Of a stretch of 35,171 bases of DNA, positions 16,359 through 24,032 are shown piece after piece. Source of the DNA: an uncultured Clostridia bacterium. Lineage in GTDB: Bacteria > Bacillota > Clostridia > Saccharofermentanales > Saccharofermentanaceae. A model generated the notes under the pieces. That model searched no databases. It worked only from the letters and a program-made list of their open reading frames with translations, and was not told where the DNA came from. The position numbers and the translations under genes were made by a program. The stretch is taken from assembly GCA_946403085.1 (NCBI GenBank), contig CAMIYM010000021.1, forward strand, positions 1 through 35,171, read 5' to 3'. The number at the start of each line of letters is the position of its first letter. Within the stretch, counting starts at the first letter, position 1.

Positions 16359-17009
16359 TTGGATACGCCTGAGAACAAGAGCCTTACAAAGAAGATCCTT
16401 TATGTCGTCGTGACTTTGCTTCCGATGGCAATATACATGGCTATATACATGCCTGTATTCTTCTGGGTGGAAAGCCTCGAGCACGGCGGTAATTTCCATA
16501 TCATCCACACAGCAATAGATGACATGATCCCTGTCGTCGAAGTGTTCATCATTCCTTATGCGCTCTGGCTCCCTTATCTTTGCATCAGCATGATCGCGAT
16601 CGCAGTAAGAAGCCGCTCCATCTCACGCAAGACATCTTACATGCTTATGGCGGGCATGACTTTGTTCATAATAATCTCGCTGGTCTATCCCAACATGCTT
16701 GAACTTAGAGCTGCCATTCCGGACCGCGAAAACATATTCATGGACCTTATCATCTATCTTCACACCATCGATACGCCTACAGACGTTCTGCCGAGCCTCC
16801 ATGTTTTCGATGCTCTTGTTGTTGCAGCAGGACTTCACATGGCATTTAAGGATAAGAAGCTTCTTCTCGTATTAAGCGATATCCTTGTCGTTCTTATCAT
16901 TCTTTCCACTATGTTCATCAAGCAGCATTCGATCATTGATGTTATCTCGGCTGTTGTTATGTTTATCCCCATCCTTGCCGCTGCTCTTTTGATCAAGGCA
17001 AAGAAGTAA
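16359..17009 (+). CDS. PAP2-superfamily membrane protein
   Basis: A membrane protein of about 216 residues with around six helices. Two of the three PAP2 motifs are visible: PSLHV (residues 145-149, in place of PSGH) and KQHSIID with His190 and Asp194 in the SxxxxxHxxxxD region. The Lys/Arg-rich first motif is not clear. PAP2 enzymes remove or transfer phosphate from lipid or isoprenoid phosphates at the outer membrane face. The SLH form recalls the Aur1/inositol-phosphotransferase branch. I start at the TTG at 16359 because GGAG lies 7 nt upstream and the promoter -10 is at 16287. The open frame reaches back to 16233, where no binding site is seen. Confidence 0.7.
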   Translation: MDTPENKSLTKKILYVVVTLLPMAIYMAIYMPVFFWVESLEHGGNFHIIHTAIDDMIPVVEVFIIPYALWLPYLCISMIAIAVRSRSISRKTSYMLMAGMTLFIIISLVYPNMLELRAAIPDRENIFMDLIIYLHTIDTPTDVLPSLHVFDALVVAAGLHMAFKDKKLLLVLSDILVVLIILSTMFIKQHSIIDVISAVVMFIPILAAALLIKAKK

Positions 17010-17044
17010 GGTGCTTTTCATCTAAGTCTCATAGATTTAATGAA

Positions 17045-17053
17045 TGATATAAT
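17045..17053 (+). promoter_or_regulatory. Extended -10 promoter of the solute-binding protein gene
   Basis: TGATATAAT lies 66 bp upstream of the ATG at 17119. There is no good -35. This makes the gene independent of the PAP2 gene upstream. Confidence 0.55.
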
Positions 17054-17118
17054 ATGCCTGTATTTGTAAGGTCAGGCATCGGGCATTATTGCTCTTCATA
17101 AGCGGAGGGGAAGTGCTT

Positions 17119-18663
17119 ATGAAAAAATCTAAGGAACAAGAGAAGAAGGGGAAGAGTTCCGGAATAAACGGAGTGATGAAGTCTTCGTTCACCGGTTCTA
17201 TCCTTCTTATCATTTTGTTAAGCCTGATCTTATCCGGAGGAGTAATAGCTTTCCTCATCAGAGCCGGTGCTTTTGCAGGAACTGTTCATGAATCAAGCAG
17301 CACTGGCAATACAAGCAATGGAACAACAGAATCAACCGGGATCGCGCCAACGGATGAGGATGAACTATTTTCAAAGAATGACTATCTTATCGGCAGTGGA
17401 AGTGAGAAGATCAGATTCTGGTCTTACACGACAGAAGAGCTGGATATGATAAGACAGTTCGTTCAGCAGAATCCTGAATTCGGAGAGAAATATACCATAG
17501 AGCTTACGGTCATCTCGGGCACCACCGGAACATATCAGTCATATCTTAACAAAGCATTGGAAGAAGGCCTCGACGCTCCGGACATATATGCCACAGAGGA
17601 AGACTTTGTACTCAATTATTCACAAGGTGACATGGCAAAATATGCCGCAGCTTACAGTGAACTTGGAATAGATGTGGACAGAAAGGTCAAGGAAGCTGAC
17701 ATTGTTAAGTACATCACAGAGGTCGGATCCCGTGACGGCGAGATAGTTGCTCTCAGTTATCAGTCCACAGGCAGTGCCATGATCTATAACTCCGATATTG
17801 CAAAGGAAGTTTTCGGAACTGATGATCCTGATGCGATCGAAAAGATCATAGGAGCCAATACCGGAAAGTGGGATAAGTTCCTGGAAGCAGCAGCAAAGCT
17901 TAAAGAAAAAGGTTATGCGGCAGTATCCGGCCCCGGAGACATATGGAATGCTTGCTGGAGGTCGTCAGAAACACCCTGGATAGTTGACGGCAAGGTCACT
18001 ATTGATCCCAAGAGAGCAGAGTATCTGAGCATTGCGAAGACGCTTAAGGATAATGATTACTCAAACGGCTCTTTGCAATGGGGAGATACATGGCATTCCG
18101 ATATTATGGGACAAGGGCGAAGGAAGGTTTTCGCATTCTTTGGTCCTTCATGGTTCATAAACTATACCTTGATTTTTACCAGTGGAAACAGCAAAACCGA
18201 CGGCAGCTTCGGAAAGTGGAGAGTATGTGCCCCGCCACAGGTATTCTTCTGGGGAGGCACTTGGATCTTTGCCAATAAAGACACAAAACAAAAAGAGGGT
18301 GTTGCTCAGCTCATTGAATGGATCACTCTGGATACCTCACAAGATGGACTGCAGTACAAACTGGCCAACGGGCTTTTATACTCGGACGGCGATCCAACGA
18401 AGCCAATACAAAAGGAAACAGTTGCCTCTGCAACTGTAATGGCCGTATCAGACGGAAAGATGGACTCCTGCGGCGGACAGAATGTATATCCCATATTCAT
18501 TGCAGCTAATCAGAGTGCTTCATTCAGATCAAAAACTTTATACGACAATCTGATCAACGAGTACTATTCCAGGGCTGTAGATCTATACGCTGAAGGTAAA
18601 GTGGACAGAGCAGGTGCCATCGATGCATTTAAGAAATCTGTTAAGGCGAATGTAGGGTTTTAA
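17119..18663 (+). CDS. Extracellular solute-binding protein, membrane-anchored
   Basis: A 514-residue protein related to family 1 (sugar-type) solute-binding proteins of ABC importers. A Lys-rich N-terminus precedes one hydrophobic helix (about residues 32-55) with no lipobox Cys, so it looks like a signal anchor rather than a lipoprotein. A Ser/Thr/Gly linker follows, then the binding fold: FWSYTTEELDMI, APDIYATEEDF, and FFGPSWFINYT in the second lobe. The start is the ATG at 17119, behind GGAGGGG with an 8-nt gap. No permease or ATPase gene lies beside it. It either serves an importer encoded elsewhere or acts as a receptor. The ligand is unknown. Confidence 0.82.
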   Translation: MKKSKEQEKKGKSSGINGVMKSSFTGSILLIILLSLILSGGVIAFLIRAGAFAGTVHESSSTGNTSNGTTESTGIAPTDEDELFSKNDYLIGSGSEKIRFWSYTTEELDMIRQFVQQNPEFGEKYTIELTVISGTTGTYQSYLNKALEEGLDAPDIYATEEDFVLNYSQGDMAKYAAAYSELGIDVDRKVKEADIVKYITEVGSRDGEIVALSYQSTGSAMIYNSDIAKEVFGTDDPDAIEKIIGANTGKWDKFLEAAAKLKEKGYAAVSGPGDIWNACWRSSETPWIVDGKVTIDPKRAEYLSIAKTLKDNDYSNGSLQWGDTWHSDIMGQGRRKVFAFFGPSWFINYTLIFTSGNSKTDGSFGKWRVCAPPQVFFWGGTWIFANKDTKQKEGVAQLIEWITLDTSQDGLQYKLANGLLYSDGDPTKPIQKETVASATVMAVSDGKMDSCGGQNVYPIFIAANQSASFRSKTLYDNLINEYYSRAVDLYAEGKVDRAGAIDAFKKSVKANVGF

Positions 18664-18747
18664 AGGTGTAATTCCGGCAAGCTTGTCTTCTATGACGGCA
18701 TAGTTTTTTCGCGCATACTACAAAACTGCCACCGCCTCGAAAATAAC

Positions 18748-18866
18748 AGTACGCAAAACTGTACTCATTTAGAAGCAAAATGCGTACGATTTTACCCTTT
18801 GTAATTTACAAACACTTTTTTTGTACGCATTTAGGGGTGAAATGCGTACGATTTTGGACACTGTAT
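18748..18866 (-). repeat. 119-bp composite two-hairpin element, copy 2
   Basis: This is an inverted copy of 12978-13096. Hairpins: GTACTCATTT, 7-nt loop, AAATGCGTAC (18761-18787), and GTACGCATTT, 7-nt loop, AAATGCGTAC (18823-18849). The 35-bp spacer carries ATTTTACCCTTTGTA, the complement of the core in copy 1. The spacer and loop lengths are identical in both copies, although loop bases differ almost completely. Confidence 0.9.
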
Positions 18867-18905
18867 ACAGCAGAGCCGGCTATAGAACTTTTCTGGCACA
18901 TGCAA

Positions 18906-18937
18906 AAGGGCCGCCTCATTATTCTGAGGCAGCCCTT
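18906..18937. terminator. Bidirectional terminator between solute-binding gene and pntB
   Basis: AAGGGC + GCCTCA pairs with TGAGGC + GCCCTT around one mismatch, with a 6-nt loop. T-rich sequence follows in both directions (CTTTATT on plus, TTTTGC on minus). Confidence 0.82.
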
Positions 18938-18962
18938 CTTTATTGATCGGTTTTGATGCTTA

Positions 18963-20354
18963 TCAGTTCTCGAACTCGACAACGAGCTGGGATACTGTCT
19001 GCTTAGCGTCGCCGTAGATCATAACGGTGTTGTCCATCGTGAAGAGCGGGTTCTCGATACCGGAGAATCCTGTACCCTGACCACGCTTCAGTACGAATAC
19101 TGTTCTTGCCTCGTAAGCATTAACGATAGGCATACCGTAAAGAGGTGAAGACTCATCGTTGATAGCTGCGGGGTTAACAACGTCGTTAGCACCGATGACG
19201 ATGGCGATGTCTGTGTTAGGCATCTGGGGATTCATCTCATCAGCTGTCTTGAGCTGCTCGTAAGGAACGTTAGCTTCTGCGAGGAGTACGTTCATGTGAC
19301 CAGGCATACGTCCTGCAACAGGGTGGATAGCGAAGTTAACTTCACATCCGTTCTCTTCCAATACGTCGCAGAGCTCCTTAACAGCGTGCTGAGCCTGGGC
19401 AACAGCCATACCGTAACCGGGGATGAATACAACGCTCTTTGCAGCTTCGAGGATAAGGAATGCGTCCTCAACAGACATGGACTTGGGTTCCTTGTGCTCG
19501 CCTGCAGCAGATGCTGCCTTCTTCTTTGTTGTCTTGAAGAGGAGGGAAGCAAAAGTCTTGTTCATAGCCTTGCACATGATGAGTGTAAGGATGACGCCTG
19601 AAGCACCTACAAGGCAGCCGGATACGATAAGTACCGTATTGCCGATAGGGAAGCCTGCGAATGCTGCAGCAAGGCCTGAGAGTGCGTTGAGGAAAGAGAT
19701 GATAACCGGCATATCGCCGCCGCCGATCGTGATAACCAGTGTGACGCCTAATACCAGTGAAGCAATAGTTGTGATGATGACGCCAGCAAGGCCGAGACCT
19801 CCGTCAGGTGAGATGCAGAGGAATAAGATTCCCATTGCTGCAATAACGAGGATGCCTGCGTTGATGAAGTTCTTGCCGGGGATCGAAATGTTCTTCTTGA
19901 ACATCTTAAGGCCAGCGAGCTTGCCCCATGCGATAAGTGAACCTGTGAAAGCTACAGCACCGATGAGGATCGTAAGGCCAAGGGTAAGAGCTGTGAAAGC
20001 ATCTTCAGTAACACCTGCTGTGTACTGTGAGATAGCAACGAGCATTGAAGACAGACCGCCGAAGCCGTTGAAAAGAGCAACGAGCTGGGGCATTCCTGTC
20101 ATCTCGACCTTCTTAGCCCAGATGAATCCGACAACGCTTCCGCCTGCGATAGCGAGAATGATGAGAAGGTAGCTTACAAAACCGCCTTCGATAACGTCCT
20201 GTGAGATAAGTACTGCGATAACAGCGATAAGCATACCGACTGAAGAATAAAGGTTACCCTTACGTGCGGTATCTGCTTTTCCGAGTTTCTTGATGCCCAT
20301 GATGAAGAGGACACAAGAAATCATGTAAAGAACTATGCAAATATAGTCACTCAT
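18963..20354 (-). CDS. pntB: NAD(P) transhydrogenase subunit beta
   Basis: A 463-residue beta subunit of the proton-translocating transhydrogenase, which moves hydride between NADH and NADP+ and couples this to the proton gradient. The N-terminal two-thirds has about nine membrane helices. The C-terminal NADP(H)-binding domain III shows GYGMAVAQAQHAVKEL, HPVAGRMPGHMNVLLAEA, IGANDVVNP, and the lid with RGQGTGFSGIENPLF. The length and motifs look complete. The start overlaps the pntA2 stop as ATGA and follows AAGGAGG. It is the last gene of the operon, ended by the shared terminator at 18906-18937. Confidence 0.96.
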   Translation of the reverse strand: MSDYICIVLYMISCVLFIMGIKKLGKADTARKGNLYSSVGMLIAVIAVLISQDVIEGGFVSYLLIILAIAGGSVVGFIWAKKVEMTGMPQLVALFNGFGGLSSMLVAISQYTAGVTEDAFTALTLGLTILIGAVAFTGSLIAWGKLAGLKMFKKNISIPGKNFINAGILVIAAMGILFLCISPDGGLGLAGVIITTIASLVLGVTLVITIGGGDMPVIISFLNALSGLAAAFAGFPIGNTVLIVSGCLVGASGVILTLIMCKAMNKTFASLLFKTTKKKAASAAGEHKEPKSMSVEDAFLILEAAKSVVFIPGYGMAVAQAQHAVKELCDVLEENGCEVNFAIHPVAGRMPGHMNVLLAEANVPYEQLKTADEMNPQMPNTDIAIVIGANDVVNPAAINDESSPLYGMPIVNAYEARTVFVLKRGQGTGFSGIENPLFTMDNTVMIYGDAKQTVSQLVVEFEN

Positions 20355-20665
20355 TTCTTAGGTGCCTCCTTCTTCTTGAACATAGCGAGCATACGGTCGG
20401 TTACGAAGTATCCGCCGATTACGTTTACTGTCGCGAAAAAGATTGCGATCGTTCCGAGGATGACACCGAAAACGTGTTCACCTGAAGCGTTGATAGCACA
20501 AGCTGCGATGGCACCTACAATAGTGATGCCGGAGATAGCGTTCGTACCGCTCATGAGAGGAGTATGAAGCTGTGAAGGGACCTTCGAGATAAGCTCAACG
20601 CCCAGGTAAGCGGCGATGATGAATACGAAGATCAAGAGCATAATCGTATCTGTGGAAATTTCCAT
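20351..20665 (-). CDS. pntA2: NAD(P) transhydrogenase subunit alpha, membrane part
   Basis: A 104-residue small membrane subunit with three helices. It corresponds to the C-terminal membrane part of the fused PntA of Escherichia coli, as in three-subunit enzymes such as that of Rhodospirillum rubrum. The sequence ELISKVPSQLHTPLMSGTNAISG is the conserved loop. AAGGAGG precedes the ATG, and only 3 bp separate it from pntA1. The stop overlaps pntB. Confidence 0.95.
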   Translation of the reverse strand: MEISTDTIMLLIFVFIIAAYLGVELISKVPSQLHTPLMSGTNAISGITIVGAIAACAINASGEHVFGVILGTIAIFFATVNVIGGYFVTDRMLAMFKKKEAPKK

Positions 20666-20668
20666 ATA

Positions 20669-21796
20669 TTAAGCCTCCTTAAATCTCTCGTGGATGATGG
20701 CACCGCCCTGTGTGAGGAGGCAGCCCTTCATGATCTCGTCAGACAATTTAACTTCGAATTCCTTTGTCTCCTTGTTGTAGAAGTGTGTAAGGAATGCCGA
20801 GATATTACCTGAGAGCATCTTGGAAGCGTCCCAAGGTACCTGACGCTGTAATTCATCACCAGGGAGGATGATTACGCCGTTATCAGTAACGACTTCCTTT
20901 GTGGGGTCAGAACCTTCGACGTTACCGCCGGTGGAAACAGCCATGTCCACGATGATGGAACCGGGCTGCATTCTGTCGATGACGTCTTTCTTAATGAGGA
21001 CAGGAGCCTTGCGGCCGAAGACCTTAGCGGTCGTGATAACGATATTGGCTTTCTCGCAGACCTTAGCCTGAGCTTCCTGCTGCTTTGCGATCTGCTCTGG
21101 TGTGAGTTCCTTTGCGTAGCCCTGAGCTGTCTGGCCCATCTCGCCAAGGTCGATCTTGACGAAGTTGGCGCCAAGGGACTTAACCTGCTCTTCAACTACC
21201 GGTCTTGTATCGAAAGCGTCTACACGCGCACCGAGTCTCTTGGCTGTAGCGATAGCCTGAAGACCTGCAACGCCTACGCCGATAACGAATACTCTTGCAG
21301 GATTGATGGTTCCTGCAGGTGTAACCATCATCGGGAGGATCTTGGGCATATGTGCTGCAGCATTAAGAACTGCAACGTAACCTGCGAGTGATGTCTGTGA
21401 TGACTGAACGTCCATCTTCTGTGCGAGTGTCGTTCTGGGGATCATCTCGAGGGAAACAGCCTGAATGTTGTTCTTGGCAAATCCGTTAAGGAGATCCTTC
21501 TCATTAAAAGGATCGAGGAAGCTGATGTGAACCGTATCGGGGTTCATGCCTTCAGCAGAATCGGGCTTGAGGATCCTGACAACAATCTCGGCATCCTTAA
21601 GACCGTCTTTTTCATCTTTGATGATCTTTGCGCCGGCTTGTTCATAATCCGCATCTTTAAAGCCGCTCTTAAGACCTGCTCCGCTTACGACCGTGAATTC
21701 AAAGCCCATTCCTGTGAGCTTTTTGATGTCATCGGGGATAACGGCAACTCTGGTCTCGGCTGGCAGACTTTCTTTGCATACCAGAACTTTCTTCAT
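20669..21796 (-). CDS. pntA1: NAD(P) transhydrogenase subunit alpha, NAD-binding part
   Basis: 375 residues, the soluble NAD(H)-binding domain I, related to alanine dehydrogenase. Visible features are the N-terminal ETRVAVIPDDIKKL, the glycine-rich FVIGVGVAGLQAIATAKRLGA, and the mobile-loop region ending in GNISAFLTHFYN. I start at the ATG at 21796, six nt after AGAGGT; the GTG at 21802 abuts the binding site. It is first in the pntA1-pntA2-pntB operon. A short palindrome at 21822-21837 lies just upstream and may be an operator. Confidence 0.95.
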   Translation of the reverse strand: MKKVLVCKESLPAETRVAVIPDDIKKLTGMGFEFTVVSGAGLKSGFKDADYEQAGAKIIKDEKDGLKDAEIVVRILKPDSAEGMNPDTVHISFLDPFNEKDLLNGFAKNNIQAVSLEMIPRTTLAQKMDVQSSQTSLAGYVAVLNAAAHMPKILPMMVTPAGTINPARVFVIGVGVAGLQAIATAKRLGARVDAFDTRPVVEEQVKSLGANFVKIDLGEMGQTAQGYAKELTPEQIAKQQEAQAKVCEKANIVITTAKVFGRKAPVLIKKDVIDRMQPGSIIVDMAVSTGGNVEGSDPTKEVVTDNGVIILPGDELQRQVPWDASKMLSGNISAFLTHFYNKETKEFEVKLSDEIMKGCLLTQGGAIIHERFKEA

Positions 21797-21821
21797 GTGC
21801 ACACCTCTTATGACTTGGATT

Positions 21822-21837
21822 GTGTATAAATATACAC
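21822..21837. promoter_or_regulatory. Palindrome upstream of pntA1, possible operator
   Basis: GTGTATA-AA-TATACAC is a perfect 7-2-7 inverted repeat 13 bp upstream of the AGAGGT site of pntA1. Its position fits a repressor operator overlapping the promoter. It loosely resembles the TTGTG...CAC shape of Rex boxes, which sense NADH/NAD+, but it does not match a clostridial Rex consensus well. Confidence 0.4.
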
Positions 21838-21859
21838 GCGAGTTTTTAAAGTATAAAAC

Positions 21860-21890
21860 AAAGCCCCACCGATTTAAAGGGTGGGGCTTT
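21860..21890 (-). terminator. Intrinsic terminator of the large surface protein gene
   Basis: The 11-bp perfect stem AAAGCCCCACC / GGTGGGGCTTT has a 9-nt loop and is followed on the minus strand by a T-rich run (GTTTTAT). It lies 30 bp past the stop at 21920. Confidence 0.88.
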
Positions 21891-21919
21891 AGTTAATTAA
21901 AAGATTTTGGCCTTACGAA

Positions 21920-23785
21920 TTACTTAAAATAATCCTTCTTGAAATCCTTGAAACCGTCAGAGATATCATCGGCCAGGTGCTTGAAATCGCGCTCTTCCAT
22001 CTTTGTGATTTCTGTGAACTTTCCGGGAGCATTAGGTGTGCCGTCATGTCTGTCGACTACGATCGTGAGCTCAAGTGACTTGACCTGAGGAACAGTCTGA
22101 CCTCTGTTAATGAGCTTTAAGAGGAGGAATGAATATGTATCGCCCTTCTGCTTAAGCTGACCCTTAACTGCATACTCTCTTGACTTGGCGTCTGTATACT
22201 TAAGATCGAAATCTGTGGTCTTCTTATCCCACTCGATTCTGATCCTCTGCTCTGTTGTAGAAGTTGTATTACGTCTTGCCTTTGTCTCTTCGATCTCGAT
22301 AGTAGCTTCGTACTTCTTATTGGTGTTCTCCTTGACCTCATAAGAGATGGAGTAACCGGCATTTGTCTTTGAATCCTTGTACTCGAAAGCGATCTCCTTT
22401 GAAGTAGCTACATTCTTTCCGAGAATGAGGGATGCCTCAACTGCCTGGTTGCCGACTTCAGCCTCCATATCAACACGAGCCATTCTCTTGCCTGACTTTG
22501 TGATATAGAAGTCAAAAGTGATCTCGATAGCCTGATCTTCGATCTTATCGATATCTTCTTCAGCATCATCAAGAGAATCATAGAATTTCTCTACGACATC
22601 TTCAGGATCGTCACGGAAAGCATAGTTTGCTGCCATCTTGGTTACAACGCTCTCGAGAGCCTTGTCTTCCTTAGCTTCAGCAATGATGTCTCTGAAGATG
22701 GATGCAACTGCGTCCTCATCAAGATTGACAGTAATTACTGTGCATCCGAGCTTCTCTCCGCCAACGGAGATATCCTTGCCTGTCTTCTTGACTTCGGCAT
22801 ACTGAAGGACCTTATTGATGAAGAGCTTCTGATACTTCTGTGTGACCTTGACATATTCCTTCTGGAGGCCCTTATCGTTCTTCAGAGTGTTGTTTATGTT
22901 CTTAAAATATTCGAACTGGTCATCTGAGAAAGAATAAGATGTTTCCTGATCAGGATCGAAAATAGAACCGGGAAGGTTCTTCTCAAGGTTCTTGATGCTT
23001 ACGCCATAATTGCCGTCAAAGAACTGAGGGCAGCTGAATACGACTTTGTCCTGAGCATAGAAGATCTTACCGTCAAGGACAGTATCCTTATCTTCTTTGG
23101 CAGTTACAATGAAAGCACCCTTAAGGTTCTTGGCATTGCTGTAGTACTTAGCCTGAACAGTAATGTCTTCCTTCGCAAACTTATCGAGGTTAGCTGAAGC
23201 GCTGACAGAACCGCCCTTCATGACATCTTCTGCTACGCTTATGATCTCGATCTTGTTTGCATCGTTGAGCGTGTTCTTAGCAGCCTTGGCGATCAAAGCC
23301 TTAGGTGTGTTGGATACAACGATCGAAACGATCAAGACAACCAAAAGCACAACAGCAGCTGCTGCGGCGCCGCAGATGATGAAGAGCTTCTTCTTATCTG
23401 CCGGATTGGCGGGCTTAACCTCTGCAGCCTTCGGTGCTTCAGGTGTTACAGGCTGGGCAAAAGCTTCAGGTGCGGGTGCAGCCTCAGGTGCAGGAGCTGC
23501 TTCGGGAGCAGGTGCTGCCTCAGGTGCAGGAGCGGGAGCAGCCTCAGCGGCTTCTTCTACTGCTTCGGCTACAGCTTCAGAAGATTCTTCTGCTGCTTCA
23601 GATACTGCTTCGCTTTCAGTCTCTGCAGCCTCAACTGCTTTCTCTGCTGTCTCCTCAGCTGTTTTTTCTACATTCTCGGCAACGTTTTCTGCTACGTTAG
23701 CCGCATTTTCAGCAACGTTTTCTGCTTTGTTCTCAGCAACGTTCTCTGAACCGTTCTCTGTTACAGAACCAACATCGTTTTCCAT
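21920..23785 (-). CDS. Large single-pass membrane protein, unknown function
   Basis: 621 residues. The first 130 or so are acidic, low-complexity and repetitive: AENVAEN-type units, then Glu/Ala-rich sequence, then several PAPEAA repeats. A transmembrane helix follows (about 133-158, Ala/Val/Ile-rich after DKKK). The remainder is a Lys/Glu-rich domain of about 460 residues with many predicted strands, presumably outside the cell. No signal peptidase site is seen. AGGAGG precedes the ATG. I recognise no enzyme motif. The layout (disordered cytoplasmic head, one helix, large exterior domain) suits a sensor or surface structural protein. Confidence 0.82.
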   Translation of the reverse strand: MENDVGSVTENGSENVAENKAENVAENAANVAENVAENVEKTAEETAEKAVEAAETESEAVSEAAEESSEAVAEAVEEAAEAAPAPAPEAAPAPEAAPAPEAAPAPEAFAQPVTPEAPKAAEVKPANPADKKKLFIICGAAAAAVVLLVVLIVSIVVSNTPKALIAKAAKNTLNDANKIEIISVAEDVMKGGSVSASANLDKFAKEDITVQAKYYSNAKNLKGAFIVTAKEDKDTVLDGKIFYAQDKVVFSCPQFFDGNYGVSIKNLEKNLPGSIFDPDQETSYSFSDDQFEYFKNINNTLKNDKGLQKEYVKVTQKYQKLFINKVLQYAEVKKTGKDISVGGEKLGCTVITVNLDEDAVASIFRDIIAEAKEDKALESVVTKMAANYAFRDDPEDVVEKFYDSLDDAEEDIDKIEDQAIEITFDFYITKSGKRMARVDMEAEVGNQAVEASLILGKNVATSKEIAFEYKDSKTNAGYSISYEVKENTNKKYEATIEIEETKARRNTTSTTEQRIRIEWDKKTTDFDLKYTDAKSREYAVKGQLKQKGDTYSFLLLKLINRGQTVPQVKSLELTIVVDRHDGTPNAPGKFTEITKMEERDFKHLADDISDGFKDFKKDYFK

Positions 23786-23815
23786 AACAAGTCCTCCTAT
23801 CGCAAATGTAAAAAA

Positions 23816-23846
23816 ATTATAACACGATATCAGGGAAACTTGTCTG
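23816..23846 (-). promoter_or_regulatory. Candidate promoter of the large surface protein gene
   Basis: TATAAT on the minus strand (23821-23816) with CAGACA 19 bp upstream (23846-23841). The -10 is good; the spacing is long. Confidence 0.4.
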
Positions 23847-23928
23847 TTTTCCGTAATATTTTAAATTTATTGTCTGTTCATACAGCGAAAAGAATGTCCG
23901 GACGGAGAGAATGTCAAAAGGATATAAC

Positions 23929-23957
23929 TTGAAAATGACAGTATCCAATATTATTAT
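23929..23957 (+). promoter_or_regulatory. Promoter of the CAP / glycosyltransferase operon
   Basis: TTGAAA (23929-23934), a 17-bp spacer and TATTAT (23952-23957). It is 75 bp upstream of the ATG at 24033. Confidence 0.6.
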
Positions 23958-24032
23958 TAATAAAGGACACTAGGCATTTCTCTTGAGGGCAGGCTCCTTT
24001 AAGAGCTTGGAGAATGGCCGGAAGGGTTTGTT

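Larger units (their letters stand above)
18664..18962. other. Convergent intergenic region with composite repeat
   Basis: About 300 bp between the converging solute-binding gene and pntB. It contains the second 119-bp element (18748-18866) and a shared bidirectional terminator (18906-18937). There are no coding features. Confidence 0.8.

Noticed and set aside
19423..20172. Long plus-strand frame antisense to pntB
   Set aside because: It is a shadow of pntB, whose family motifs are unambiguous on the other strand.
23163..23822. Long plus-strand frame antisense to the large surface protein
   Set aside because: It is a shadow of the low-complexity Ala/Glu/Pro coding repeats on the minus strand, with Ala/Ser-rich translation and no binding site.
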